Notes: a model not told the origin generated them from the letters alone. 64,000 nucleotides of DNA from Paenarthrobacter sp. A20 (GCF_024168825.1 NZ_JALJWH010000001.1:1984001-2048000); one strand, 5' to 3'. Counted from the stretch's first letter, positions 15,861-27,036 are shown. Made by a program: numbers and translations.

Positions 15861-15963
15861 TCCTCCAGTTTGCCATAGCGGCAAAAATACTTGCTGATAC
15901 TGCCGAGTGTCCCGAACCATGGAAGAAAGCGGTACGGAGCCGCTTGAGACATGTGGAGGCACC

Positions 15964-16968
15964 GTGGGTGAAGAATTGAACAACAGCCAGATGGTCGAGC
16001 AATACGACGTCGTAGTGGTGGGAGGTGGCGCAGCTGGGTTAAGTGCGGCGGTCACCCTGGGGAGGGCATTGCGCTCGGTCCTGGTCATCGACGCCGGCGA
16101 GCCCAGGAATGCGCCGGCGGCCGGGGTGCACGGTTTCCTGTCCCGGGATGGCATCAATCCCATGGAACTGCTGGCGCTCGGACGCGCTGAGGCGCGGCAG
16201 TATGGGGCCGACCTCGTGGACGGCATCGCAGTTGCAGCGAGGACGACGGCGGATCCCGGCTCAGGCGCGGAGCTCGCGTTCGAGGTGGACTTGGCCGATG
16301 GCCGGACCGTGGCCGCACGCCGCCTGCTGGTCAGTACCGGGCTGGTAGACAAACTGCCCGACATCGATGGCATCAGGGAGCGCTGGGGAAGGGATGTTCT
16401 GCACTGCCCCTACTGCCACGGCTGGGAGGTCAGGAACAAGGCGATTGGAATTCTGGGTTCGGTGCCCATGGCGCTGCACCAGGCCCTGCTCTTCCGCCAG
16501 TGGAGCCCCAACATCACCCTGTTCCTGAACGACATTGTGGAGCCGACGGAAGAGGAATGGGAACAACTTGCTGCCCGTTCCATCACGGTGGTGGACGGCA
16601 AGGTGCGGTCCCTGGACGTGACCGATGACGTCTTGTCCGGCGTTGTCCTGGCATCAGGGAAAATGATCCCCGTGGAAGCTGTCGTTACAGGGCCTCGACT
16701 ACAGGCGCGCTCGGCCGTGCTGGAATCGCTGGGCATCGCATCAGTGGTTCACCCGATGGGCGTGGGGACCCATGTCGAGGTGACGCCACAGGGCGCGACG
16801 TCGATGCCGGGTGTGTGGGCGGCGGGCAACGTCTCCGACCTCACCGGTCAGGTGATGGCGTCGGCAGCTTCGGGCGTCATGGCAGGGGCAGCCATCAATG
16901 CCGATCTGATGGTTGAGGAGACGAGGTTGGCTGTGGATGCGGCCCGACTCTCAGCCTTGTCACGATAA
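15964..16968 (+). CDS. Thioredoxin-reductase-like NAD(P)/FAD oxidoreductase
   Basis: 334 aa from a GTG preceded by GGAGG (15955-15959); an ATG at 15991 is also possible. The N-terminal YDVVVVGGGAAGLSAAVTLG binds FAD, and CPYCHGWEVRN carries a CxxC redox pair in the NAD(P) domain. The C-terminal GVWAAGNVSDLTGQVMASAA closes the FAD site. Thioredoxin reductases have CATC at this place, so this is the TrxR-like clade common in actinobacteria with an unknown electron acceptor. It is divergent from the XRE-cupin regulator with a shared intergenic region of about 100 bp. Confidence 0.9.
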   Translation: MGEELNNSQMVEQYDVVVVGGGAAGLSAAVTLGRALRSVLVIDAGEPRNAPAAGVHGFLSRDGINPMELLALGRAEARQYGADLVDGIAVAARTTADPGSGAELAFEVDLADGRTVAARRLLVSTGLVDKLPDIDGIRERWGRDVLHCPYCHGWEVRNKAIGILGSVPMALHQALLFRQWSPNITLFLNDIVEPTEEEWEQLAARSITVVDGKVRSLDVTDDVLSGVVLASGKMIPVEAVVTGPRLQARSAVLESLGIASVVHPMGVGTHVEVTPQGATSMPGVWAAGNVSDLTGQVMASAASGVMAGAAINADLMVEETRLAVDAARLSALSR

Positions 16969-17119
16969 CGGTCCAAGTCCGTGGCAGCCTCTTCTTCGAC
17001 CACTGGGACCCGGCGGTGGTGAGCTGGTTGGGCAACCGCCGCGACAGCTGACCAGAAAACAGTCGGCTTGTGGCGTTCACGAGAGGACGATTAAGGGACA
17101 GCAGTTGGAGGAGGTTGGT

Positions 17120-17332
17120 ATGTGCTGCGCGCACTACGACGACTTCGAGCGGCGCACGAAGAAGGACTCCGCGCGCAAGCCCGAGACGCACACGTTTGAT
17201 GCAAGCAAAGATGAAGCACCCGCAGGGAAGCGTCCGCAGACAGAAGGAACACTGTGGACTTTCCTTGCCCGCCGTCGCAGGGAATTTGAGGTTTCAGAAC
17301 CGAAGATCGACCGCATCCGCGAGAAGGTTTAG
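17120..17332 (+). CDS. Small hypothetical protein with strong ribosome site
   Basis: 70 aa beginning MCCAHYDDFERRTKKD and ending in the basic REFEVSEPKIDRIREKV. The ATG at 17120 is preceded by GGAGGAGG (17107-17114) at ideal spacing, which is the main support. The protein is highly charged, with a Cys-Cys pair at residues 2-3 and a central LWTFLARRR segment. I recognise no family. It is followed by a strong bidirectional terminator and is convergent with the M20 gene. Confidence 0.65.
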   Translation: MCCAHYDDFERRTKKDSARKPETHTFDASKDEAPAGKRPQTEGTLWTFLARRRREFEVSEPKIDRIREKV

Positions 17333-17374
17333 GCATTCACAGGCACAGTCATGGAAGCTGGACCTGCTCGAACA

Positions 17375-17414
17375 AAAGGGTGAAGGCGCTGCGGTCGCAG
17401 CGCCTTCACCCTTT
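17375..17414. terminator. Bidirectional terminator between convergent genes
   Basis: AAAGGGTGAAGGCGCTGCG (17375-17393) is exactly complementary to 17396-17414, giving a very stable A/T-capped hairpin between the small plus-strand gene and the minus-strand M20 amidohydrolase. Confidence 0.85.
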
Positions 17415-17444
17415 GCCGGCGGGCTGGTTCTTGTGGATAAAACC

Positions 17445-18668
17445 CTAGGACGGAATGGCCAGGAACTCTCGGGCAGCCGTCACCAGGGCTTCCGTCCCTC
17501 GCGTCAGCGTTGGCTGGATAACTGGTGCAAAGTATGGCGAGTGATTCGACGGAATGTCCTCGGGAAGGCGACCTGTTGCGGCGAATTCCTTGAACAAGGA
17601 AGGCTCAGAGCCACCCAGGAACCAGAACACCAGCGGAGCACCGGCAGCGGTGGCCAAGACTCCCACGTCCTCGCTCCCGGACACCGGTCCGGGGTCGATA
17701 ATCTGTGTTTCGCCAAACTTTGCCTTGAAGGCTGCGGACACCTTCCCGGTGGCATCTTCGTCGTTGACTGTCAGTGGGAACCGTTCTTCGAAATGAACTT
17801 CCGGTTCCTTGGGAGCACCTGAAGCTGTGGCTTCCCCCTTGGCAATGCGTTCAATTGAACCGAGGATCTTATCCCTGGTGGCGTCACTGAAGGTACGGAC
17901 GCTGAGGCCCAGAGTTGCCGTTTCCGGGATGATGTTATTCTTTGTCCCTGAGTGAATCTGCCCAACGGTCACCACCGCGGAGTCGCTGGCTGCGAGTTCA
18001 CGTGAGACGATGCCCTGCAACCTGACAGTGGTTGCAGCAGCCATCAATACTGGATCAATAGTGGTCTCCGGGCGCGATCCGTGCCCCCCTCGTCCATGCA
18101 AAGTGATGTTGAGGGAATCGGCGGACGCCATGGTGACGCCGGTACGCATGCCGAACCATCCGGCAGGGAAAGGGGCCACGTGCTGGCCTAGGACGACGTC
18201 GGGTTTCGGCACCACGTCATACAACCCAGCGGCAACCATGGTTTCCGCCCCGCCGCCCCATTCTTCTGCCGGCTGGAAGAGGGCTATCAGGGTGCCTTGC
18301 CACTCATCACGCTGCGCGGCCAGGACCTCCACCGCGCCAACAAGGCAACTCACATGCACGTCATGGCCACAAGCGTGCATGACCGGCATGTCCCTGCCCT
18401 CATGATCAACACCCACAGCCGTGCTCGCATAGTCCAAACCCGTTGCTTCCTTGACCGGCAACGCATCCATGTCTGCCCTGAGCATCACCACCGGTCCGGG
18501 TCCATTCTCCAGAACACCAACAACCCCGGTCTTTCCGATATTGCGGTGAACCGTGAATCCGAGGTCTTCAAGATAACCCGCGGCGATCCCGGCGGTTCGG
18601 GTCTCTTGGAACGACAACTCCGGATGGGCGTGCAGGTCCTTGTAGAGCTTTTCGAGGTCAATGGTCAT
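17445..18668 (-). CDS. M20 family amidohydrolase / peptidase
   Basis: 407 aa, the normal length for M20D enzymes such as hippurate hydrolase and N-acyl-amino-acid amidohydrolase. Metal-site motifs are LRADMDALPVKE, HACGHDVHVSCL and FQPAEEWGGGAE; the lid domain follows with GRGGHGSRPE, and the C-terminal ligand lies in NHSPYFAPV. It hydrolyses N-acyl bonds in the cytoplasm; the substrate is unknown. It is transcribed alone on the minus strand, with an AAAAGGGCAGA-type ribosome site just upstream of its ATG. Confidence 0.92.
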   Translation of the reverse strand: MTIDLEKLYKDLHAHPELSFQETRTAGIAAGYLEDLGFTVHRNIGKTGVVGVLENGPGPVVMLRADMDALPVKEATGLDYASTAVGVDHEGRDMPVMHACGHDVHVSCLVGAVEVLAAQRDEWQGTLIALFQPAEEWGGGAETMVAAGLYDVVPKPDVVLGQHVAPFPAGWFGMRTGVTMASADSLNITLHGRGGHGSRPETTIDPVLMAAATTVRLQGIVSRELAASDSAVVTVGQIHSGTKNNIIPETATLGLSVRTFSDATRDKILGSIERIAKGEATASGAPKEPEVHFEERFPLTVNDEDATGKVSAAFKAKFGETQIIDPGPVSGSEDVGVLATAAGAPLVFWFLGGSEPSLFKEFAATGRLPEDIPSNHSPYFAPVIQPTLTRGTEALVTAAREFLAIPS

Positions 18669-18758
18669 GAGTCTGCCCTTTTCGTTCGACGCCTAGATCT
18701 GGTCAGTGTATCCAGCCCAAAGCTGCAAAGGCTGGGAAGCCCCGGCACACTGGATGGC

Positions 18759-19418
18759 ATGAGGGATTCAGAACCAGTCACCACTCAGCAATCCACCGTG
18801 GAGGAGTGGACCAAGGCCTTGGCGGAAGCAACCGGTTCGCCGGGCGGGGGTGCCGGGACCGGCGTCATGCTCTCCATCGCGGCCTCGCTGACGTCCATGG
18901 TCGCCGGATACACCCAGGCGGAGGAGGCCCAGCATGAACAGCTCGGTGACATCCACGCCCGGGCCCATGCACTTCGCCAAGCTGCGCTTCAATTAGCCGA
19001 CGACGACGCGTCCGCCTCCAACGCTTTCGGCGCCGCCTTCCGCCTCGACCCCGGTCCGGAACGCGACGCCGCGATTCATCAGGCCTCCGTCGATGCTGCC
19101 GAGGCTTCAGGCGTCCTGGGGAAGCGAGCCATCGAGGCCATCGAAGACCTGGGCTGGCTCGCTTCCAAAGGGAACCCGGCGCTGATCGCCGATGTCGTTG
19201 TGGGCTTTGGAGCCCTCCGTGCAGCCATAGCCGGAGCCAGAACCAACGTGAGCTTCGACCTCGCGTCCTTGACCTCGGCCGGCACCACGCTCCAGGAAGT
19301 TGGGGAACAGCATCCAGAGCTTTGGAATACGGTGACCCGACTCAGTGACGCCCTCGACAGAATCGACGAACTCACCGCTGGAGTCGACCCAAAAGCGGCG
19401 CCGACCGAAGCTGTCTAG
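18759..19418 (+). CDS. Cyclodeaminase/cyclohydrolase family protein (FTCD_C-like)
   Basis: 219 aa. TVEEWTKALAEATGSPGGGA followed by GTGVMLSIAASLTSMVAGYT is the characteristic start of the formiminotransferase-cyclodeaminase C-terminal domain (PF04961). The long helical remainder matches that family, ending in GFGALRAAIAGARTNVSFDL. The domain deaminates 5-formimino-THF or hydrolyses 5,10-methenyl-THF. A stand-alone copy could feed one-carbon metabolism, which is of note 3 kb from the glycine cleavage genes, although it is not in the same operon. Confidence 0.88.
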   Translation: MRDSEPVTTQQSTVEEWTKALAEATGSPGGGAGTGVMLSIAASLTSMVAGYTQAEEAQHEQLGDIHARAHALRQAALQLADDDASASNAFGAAFRLDPGPERDAAIHQASVDAAEASGVLGKRAIEAIEDLGWLASKGNPALIADVVVGFGALRAAIAGARTNVSFDLASLTSAGTTLQEVGEQHPELWNTVTRLSDALDRIDELTAGVDPKAAPTEAV

Positions 19419-19456
19419 CTTCAGTCGGCACCGCTTTGACTACACCACTGGGTTTA

Positions 19457-21007
19457 CTACTGCGCCTTCGGCACACGCCGAAGTACGACGGCGGCGAGTA
19501 CTGCCGCGCCTGCCATCAGGACCAGCCCAATCGCCGCAGTGATGTGGACACCGGACTCGAAAGCTGTCCGGGCGGCATGTGTCAGCGCCTCCGACAACGG
19601 GGCCGGAAGGGCGGCCGCCGCATCAACAGCGCCGGCGAGCGTTTCGCCGGAGTTCCCGGCAGCTTGCTCGGAGATGCCGTCCGGAATGATCAGGTTGTGC
19701 TGGTAGGAAGCCGTAAGGATGGAGCCGAGCACGGCCGTTCCCAGGAGCGACCCCAGTTCGTAGCCGGTTTCGGAGATGGCCGAGGCCGCTCCGGATTTAT
19801 CTGCCGGCACCGAGGCCAGGATGAGGTCGTTGGAGATGGTCTCCGCGGCACCCACACCCACCGCAAGCACGGTCAGTGCTGAGAGCAGGAATACGGGTCC
19901 ACTGCCGTGGTCGCCCACCACCACTACCAGGTAACCCACTGCGCTCAAGGTCAGCCCGGCCGCCACCACGAATCCGGGCCGCACACGCTTCACCAGAGGC
20001 ACCACCAGGAGCCCGGCAATGACTGTGGCCAGGAGCGCGGGAATCATCGCGATGCCCGCCTCCATGGGGGACTGCCCCTCCACCAACTGCAGGTGCTGGG
20101 CGAAGAAGTAGATAAAACCCGTCATGGAGAAGAGGGACAGCACGTTGGCCACGATGGCCGTGCTGAACACCTTGTTCCTGAACAATGCGACATCCAGCAT
20201 GGGGTTCTCGATCCGCTGCTGGCGGCGAACGAAGAGAATGCCCATCACCACGCCGAAGCCCATGAAGGCTGCCGCGGATGCCCCGAAGCCATGCACTGCG
20301 AATTCCTTGATGCCGTAAACAAAAGGAGCCATGGTGACCACAGACAGGACGATGCTGGGCACGTCCACACGTCCCGGATTGGAGTCCTTGGACTCGGGAA
20401 TCAGGACCCGGCCGAAAGCCAGGAGCGGCAGGAGCAGGAAAGCTGCCACCAGGAAGACGGCACCCCACCAGAAGTGTTCCACCAGCCAGCCGCCAAAGAT
20501 CGGGCCGAGGGCTGCGCCACCGGAGAAACCGGCAGCCCAGACGGCGATCGCAAGCCGGCGGCGGTTGGGGTCGGTAAAGATGTTCCGGATCAGGGAAAGC
20601 GTGGACGGCATCAGCATGGCGCCGAAGACGCCGAGGCCGGCGCGTCCGGCAATGAGCCACTCCGCGGAAGGTGCGAAGGCTGTAGCAGCCGACACCGCAG
20701 CGAAGCCTGTGCTGCCGACCAGCAGCAGCCGCCGTCGTCCGATCCTGTCGCCCAGGTTACCCATGGAAACGAGAAGCGCCGCGAGGACCAGCGGGTAGGC
20801 GTCAACAATCCATAGGAGTTGAACGCCGCCCACGTCCAGGGAGCGGGCGATCTCGGGCAGGGCAAAGGTGAGCGCGGTGTTGTCGACGGCCACCAGCAGC
20901 ACCGGGAACATCAGGAGCGCCAGTGCCGTCCAATCGCGCCACGGTGCTGCCTGGCCCATATCGGGACGAGCGGAGCGGGGTGCTTGGGTTGAGGACGGCG
21001 AGAACAT
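19457..21007 (-). CDS. MFS multidrug exporter, DHA2 (14-TM) family
   Basis: 516 aa from the ATG at 21007, which lies just inside the divergent operator region. Motifs: VDNTALTFALPEIARSL in helix 1 (DHA2 motif D1), GNLGDRIGRRRLLL in loop 2-3 (motif A), and GFSGGAALGPIFGGWLVEHF in helix 5 (motif C), which marks exporters. Fourteen hydrophobic segments are expected, as in QacA/EmrB. It is divergent from a TetR gene with a perfect palindrome between them, the standard repressor-controlled drug-efflux layout. Confidence 0.92.
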   Translation of the reverse strand: MFSPSSTQAPRSARPDMGQAAPWRDWTALALLMFPVLLVAVDNTALTFALPEIARSLDVGGVQLLWIVDAYPLVLAALLVSMGNLGDRIGRRRLLLVGSTGFAAVSAATAFAPSAEWLIAGRAGLGVFGAMLMPSTLSLIRNIFTDPNRRRLAIAVWAAGFSGGAALGPIFGGWLVEHFWWGAVFLVAAFLLLPLLAFGRVLIPESKDSNPGRVDVPSIVLSVVTMAPFVYGIKEFAVHGFGASAAAFMGFGVVMGILFVRRQQRIENPMLDVALFRNKVFSTAIVANVLSLFSMTGFIYFFAQHLQLVEGQSPMEAGIAMIPALLATVIAGLLVVPLVKRVRPGFVVAAGLTLSAVGYLVVVVGDHGSGPVFLLSALTVLAVGVGAAETISNDLILASVPADKSGAASAISETGYELGSLLGTAVLGSILTASYQHNLIIPDGISEQAAGNSGETLAGAVDAAAALPAPLSEALTHAARTAFESGVHITAAIGLVLMAGAAVLAAVVLRRVPKAQ

Positions 21008-21018
21008 GTCACTTACTA

Positions 21019-21034
21019 TACCGTCCAGACGGTA
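21019..21034. promoter_or_regulatory. TetR-type operator between MFS and tetR genes
   Basis: TACCGTC (21019-21025) and GACGGTA (21028-21034) form a perfect palindrome with a 2-bp centre. It lies 12 bp upstream of the MFS start and 47 bp upstream of the TetR start, so one bound repressor would cover both promoters. Confidence 0.75.
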
Positions 21035-21080
21035 CAGTTTCAAATGGAACCCCAACAAGCCTTTAGGGAATGATGTACTC

Positions 21081-21620
21081 ATGCCACGAAAACCAGTTGC
21101 CCGGGATGCCGTCCTGGATGCCTACGAAGCCCTCCTCATAGAGGTAGGGGAACGGGCTGCCACGCTCGACGCCGTCGCCAAGCGGGCCGGGGTCTCCAAG
21201 GGTGGGCTGCTGTACCACTTCCCCAACAAGGAATCGCTGATCAGTGCCTTGCTGGAACGACTGGACCAACTGGCTGAACAGGACATTGAGCGGATGAGGG
21301 CCGCGCCGGACGGTGCTGCCGCGTACTTCATCCGGACGTCCCTGTGGGCCGGGACTCCGATGGACCGTGCGTTTGTGGCCGCGACCCGCCTGGCCGAGGT
21401 TGCCCATGAAGAAACCCGCCGCAGGTTTGCCGGAATCCAAAAGCAATGGCTCGATGTCCTGGCCAAGGATGTGGGACCCGAGGTCGCCAAGGCCGTCAGT
21501 TACATGGGTGACGGGCTGTATTTCAACGCAATGTTCGAAGGCGGCCAGGACGACGGCAACGCAGGCCGGGAGGCCGACGTCGAAATCCTGTTGGGAGTCC
21601 TGGACCGGCTGCGGAAGTAG
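21081..21620 (+). CDS. TetR/AcrR family transcriptional regulator
   Basis: 179 aa. The N-terminal helix-turn-helix is ATLDAVAKRAGVSKGGLLYH followed by FPNKESLISALLERL, the TetR_N signature. The C-terminal ligand-binding part has the form of the TetR_C_37-type group. The ATG at 21081 is chosen because the preceding codons lack TetR similarity. It likely represses the divergent DHA2 exporter and itself via the palindrome at 21019-21034. Confidence 0.92.
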   Translation: MPRKPVARDAVLDAYEALLIEVGERAATLDAVAKRAGVSKGGLLYHFPNKESLISALLERLDQLAEQDIERMRAAPDGAAAYFIRTSLWAGTPMDRAFVAATRLAEVAHEETRRRFAGIQKQWLDVLAKDVGPEVAKAVSYMGDGLYFNAMFEGGQDDGNAGREADVEILLGVLDRLRK

Positions 21621-21716
21621 CACGTCGCCCATTTGCGGCGGCGACCGCCACGTAGGACAATTAACCCTTGTGGCCTGCCCTGACTGAGGTCGCGTACAAC
21701 TGAACATGCCTATGAT

Positions 21717-21936
21717 CTGCGGCGGGAGAGTCCTGCAAGCATGTGGTGCAGGCGCCGTAGGAGCAAACCCTCCCCAGGAATCTCTCAGGCCCACGCACCG
21801 CCGCGGCAAGGCAACTCTGGAAAGCAGCAGGCGCTCAGCCCACCTTCGGGCCAATGGGCGCTGTGCTCACCGACGGTGCAAGCGATGGTTGTCCCAACAA
21901 CCCGCGGAAACTCTCAGGTCCAATACAGAGCGGGGA
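21717..21936 (+). promoter_or_regulatory. Tandem glycine riboswitch (two aptamers) controlling gcvP
   Basis: The first aptamer contains GGCGGGAGAGTCCTGC at 21721, GGCGCCGTAGGAGCAAACC, and ends CAGGAATCTCTCAGGCCC. The second contains GCAACTCTGGAAAGCAG, CACCGACGGTGCAAGC and ends GGAAACTCTCAGGTCCAATA with CAGAGCGGGGAG. These are the conserved glycine-riboswitch cores, in the usual pair joined by a short linker. It lies 56 nt upstream of the gcvP GTG. Known members switch on glycine cleavage genes when glycine is in excess. I see no strong terminator between the aptamers and gcvP, so control could be translational. Confidence 0.93.
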
Positions 21937-21991
21937 GGAACCCGAGCCGCTGTGGCGTACCCAAACGCCGCCCAAGTATTGGAGTTCCTTC

Positions 21992-24838
<2,847 letters not shown>

Positions 24839-24847
24839 GGACTGGTC

Positions 24848-25981
24848 ATGACTGAGAACTACACCGCTCTCTACGAAGAGCACAAGAAGCTCGGCGCGTC
24901 CTTCACCGACTTCGGTGGCTGGCAGATGCCGCTCAAGTACTCCTCCGAACTGGCCGAGCACCACGCAGTCCGCAAATCCGCCGGCCTGTTCGACCTCTCC
25001 CACATGGGCGAAGTCTGGGTCACCGGTCCGGAGGCTGCTGCGTTCCTCGACTTCGCCCTGGTGGGAAAGATCTCCGCCATGTCCGACGGCAAGGCCAAGT
25101 ACTCGCTGATCTGCCAGGAAGACGGCGGCATCATCGATGACCTCATCACATACCGTCGCGGTTCCGAGAAGTTCCTGGTGGTTCCAAACGCGGGCAACGC
25201 TGCCGTTGTCGCCGAAGCCCTTCTGGAGCGAGCGGCCGGTTTCGACGTCGCGGTTGAGGACGCTTCGGCCGAAACTTCACTCATTGCAGTGCAGGGCCCG
25301 CTCGCCGAAGCCATCCTGCTGCGCTTGGTTCCGGCCGAACAGCACGCACTGGTCACCGAACTGAAGTACTACGCGGCAGTTGAAGTCCCGTTCACGTTCG
25401 ACGGCGGCACTCAAGACCTGCTGTTGGCCCGCACCGGATACACCGGCGAAGACGGCTTCGAGATCTTCGTGGCGAACGATTCCGCCGCAGCCCTGTGGCA
25501 AGCCATCGCCGACGTTGCTGAGGAAGGCGAACTCACTCCCGCCGGCCTGGCTTCCCGTGACTCACTGCGTCTCGAAGCCGGCATGCCCCTCTACGGCAAC
25601 GAGCTCTCCCGCGAAGGCAACCCCTTCGCTGCAGGGCTCGGCCCGGTGGTGGCGCTGTCCAAGGAAGGCGACTTCGTCGGCAAGGACGCACTCGCTGCCC
25701 TCAAGGCTGACGGGGCCGGTGCCACCAGCGGGCGCAAGCTCGTGGGCCTCAAGGGCTTGGGACGCCGCGCCGGACGCGGCCACTACCCGGTCCTCAAGGA
25801 CGGTGCAGTGGTTGGCGAAGTGACCTCCGGCCAGCCCAGCCCCACGCTCGGCTACCCGGTAGCGTTGGCGTATGTCGACGTCGAGCACTCTGGTCTGGGT
25901 ACCGCGTTGGACATCGACCTGCGGGGTAAGAGCGAGCCGTTCGAAGTCGTCGCACTGCCGTTCTACAAGCGCCAAAAGTAA
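24848..25981 (+). CDS. gcvT: Aminomethyltransferase, T-protein of glycine cleavage
   Basis: 377 aa. It transfers the one-carbon unit from aminomethyl-lipoyl-GcvH to tetrahydrofolate and releases ammonia. Signatures: FTDFGGWQMPLKYSSELAEH near the N-terminus, GLFDLSHMGEVWVTG with the conserved Asp-containing motif, RTGYTGEDGFEI in the middle, and RDSLRLEAGMPLYGNEL. It is 9 nt downstream of gcvP and cotranscribed. A 261-bp gap containing a repeated element separates it from gcvH. Confidence 0.97.
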   Translation: MTENYTALYEEHKKLGASFTDFGGWQMPLKYSSELAEHHAVRKSAGLFDLSHMGEVWVTGPEAAAFLDFALVGKISAMSDGKAKYSLICQEDGGIIDDLITYRRGSEKFLVVPNAGNAAVVAEALLERAAGFDVAVEDASAETSLIAVQGPLAEAILLRLVPAEQHALVTELKYYAAVEVPFTFDGGTQDLLLARTGYTGEDGFEIFVANDSAAALWQAIADVAEEGELTPAGLASRDSLRLEAGMPLYGNELSREGNPFAAGLGPVVALSKEGDFVGKDALAALKADGAGATSGRKLVGLKGLGRRAGRGHYPVLKDGAVVGEVTSGQPSPTLGYPVALAYVDVEHSGLGTALDIDLRGKSEPFEVVALPFYKRQK

Positions 25982-25990
25982 GTTGCGGGT

Positions 25991-26092
25991 CCTTTGGGAC
26001 CGACATCCTCCGCGGGCTCGGTCGCATGTGCGCCCGCTGAGCGGACGCGATGCTCCCTTGGACGCCCGCTTCCGGATGTCGGTTCCAAAGGG
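25991..26092 (+). repeat. gcvH-flanking repeat, copy 1
   Basis: About 102 bp. It starts CCTTTGGGACCGACATCC and ends with the near-complement GGATGTCGGTTCCAAAGG, so it is bounded by 18-bp imperfect inverted repeats. The interior includes CCGCGGGCTCGGTCGC and CTCCCTTGGACGCCCGC. The same interior recurs in inverted orientation at 26741-26841 on the other side of gcvH. It fills most of the gcvT-gcvH gap and holds no gene. Confidence 0.8.
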
Positions 26093-26242
26093 GAGAGTCC
26101 TCCGGCGCTTCGTGAACCGCTAAGGTGCTGGGGGAGTGGGGGCCTGCCGAAGGTGATCCTTTGCCACACCCCTGAATCATCCGCGCTCACGGCCCCCGGC
26201 GCGACACAATTAGATGTAGCCACTACACGTAAAGGAATCAGA

Positions 26243-26629
26243 ATGCCCAAAGTAGCGCCCGAACTTCAGTACTCCGACGAGCACGAGTGGGTCTCCCGCG
26301 GCGAAGGGAACTCGGTATCCGTCGGCATCTCCGAGGTTGCCACCGACGCTCTGGGTGACATCGTGTACGTTGACCTGCCCGAGGTTGGCTCCACGGTCAC
26401 CGCTGGCGAGACCTGCGGCGAAGTTGAGTCCACCAAGTCCGTCTCGGACCTGTACTCGCCGGTCACCGGTGAGGTCACGGAGATCAACGACGCAGTTGTC
26501 GGCGACCCCGCACTGATCAACAGCGACCCTTACGGTGCCGGCTGGCTCTTCAAGGTCGCCGCTGAGTCCGACGGCCCGCTGCTCTCTGCCGAGGAATACG
26601 CCTCCAAGAATGGCGGAGACCTCTCCTAA
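26243..26629 (+). CDS. gcvH: Glycine cleavage system H protein
   Basis: 128 aa lipoyl carrier that shuttles the aminomethyl group between P, T and L proteins. The lipoylated lysine is K65 in [31 protein letters not shown] at the start and [14 protein letters not shown] [10 protein letters not shown] at the end are typical. The ATG at 26243 follows AAAGGA. Unusually for an operon of this kind, it is separated from gcvT by 261 bp and is bracketed by two inverted copies of a roughly 100-bp repeat. Confidence 0.97.
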   Translation: MPKVAPELQYSDEHEWVSRGEGNSVSVGISEVATDALGDIVYVDLPEVGSTVTAGETCGEVESTKSVSDLYSPVTGEVTEINDAVVGDPALINSDPYGAGWLFKVAAESDGPLLSAEEYASKNGGDLS

Positions 26630-26654
26630 CTCCCTTCGACCGAGTCTGATTCGG

Positions 26655-26706
26655 GGGGTCGCTGCGGGTCGTGCCGTGCGCACGGCATGTTCCGCAGCAA
26701 GACCCC
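26655..26706 (+). other. Long interrupted hairpin downstream of gcvH
   Basis: Three nested arms: GGGGTC (26655-26660) with GACCCC (26701-26706); CTGCGG (26662-26667) with CCGCAG (26692-26697); and the near-perfect inner palindrome GTGCCGTGC / GCACGGCAT (26671-26688). It starts 25 nt after the gcvH stop. It lacks a T tract, so intrinsic termination is uncertain; it may be part of the adjacent repeat element or an mRNA-stabilising structure. Confidence 0.55.
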
Positions 26707-26740
26707 GTATTGGGCGCCGGGATGGCCCTCGCCAAGGGCC

Positions 26741-26841
26741 CCTTTGGGCTGGCGTCCGGAAGCGGGCGTCCAAGGGAGCTTCGCGTCCGCCCAGCGGGCG
26801 CTTCAGCGACCGAGCCCGCGGAGGACGTCGACCCAACGGGC
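26741..26841 (-). repeat. gcvH-flanking repeat, copy 2 (inverted)
   Basis: About 101 bp. Its reverse complement aligns along nearly the whole length with 25991-26092, with long exact stretches such as TCCTCCGCGGGCTCGGTCGC and GCTCCCTTGGACGCCCGCTT. The terminal arms have diverged more than the core. It lies in the 407-bp gap between gcvH and sdaA, which otherwise contains the hairpin at 26655-26706 and the structured leader at 26908-27004. Confidence 0.8.
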
Positions 26842-26907
26842 CCGAACGCTCGCAGGCAGCACCGGCCCACAAGGCGTAGCGTGGGATTGTAGAACTGAAT
26901 AAATTTG

Positions 26908-27004
26908 CGACGCCGGGTTGCCGCCTTTGGGGGCCATCCGGCGTCGTGCTTCGGTCGCCTACCGCCACAAGCGGGGGAGGCCATCCGGCAGGACCATCTG
27001 CCGG
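26908..27004 (+). other. Structured leader region of sdaA
   Basis: CGACGCCGG (26908-26916) pairs with CCGGCGTCG (26938-26946), and CCGGCAG (26985-26991) pairs with CTGCCGG (26998-27004). An 11-bp direct repeat GGCCATCCGGC occurs at 26932-26942 and 26979-26989, so alternative pairings are possible. It ends 32 nt before the sdaA ATG. It does not match any riboswitch class I know. Confidence 0.45.
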
Positions 27005-27036
27005 ACCGTTTCAAGCTGTATTAAGGGATCCCGACC

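Noticed and set aside
18759..19418. Part of the glycine cleavage operon
   Set aside because: Although it may act in one-carbon metabolism, it is separated from gcvP by a convergent exporter, tetR and the riboswitch, so it is not in the same transcript.
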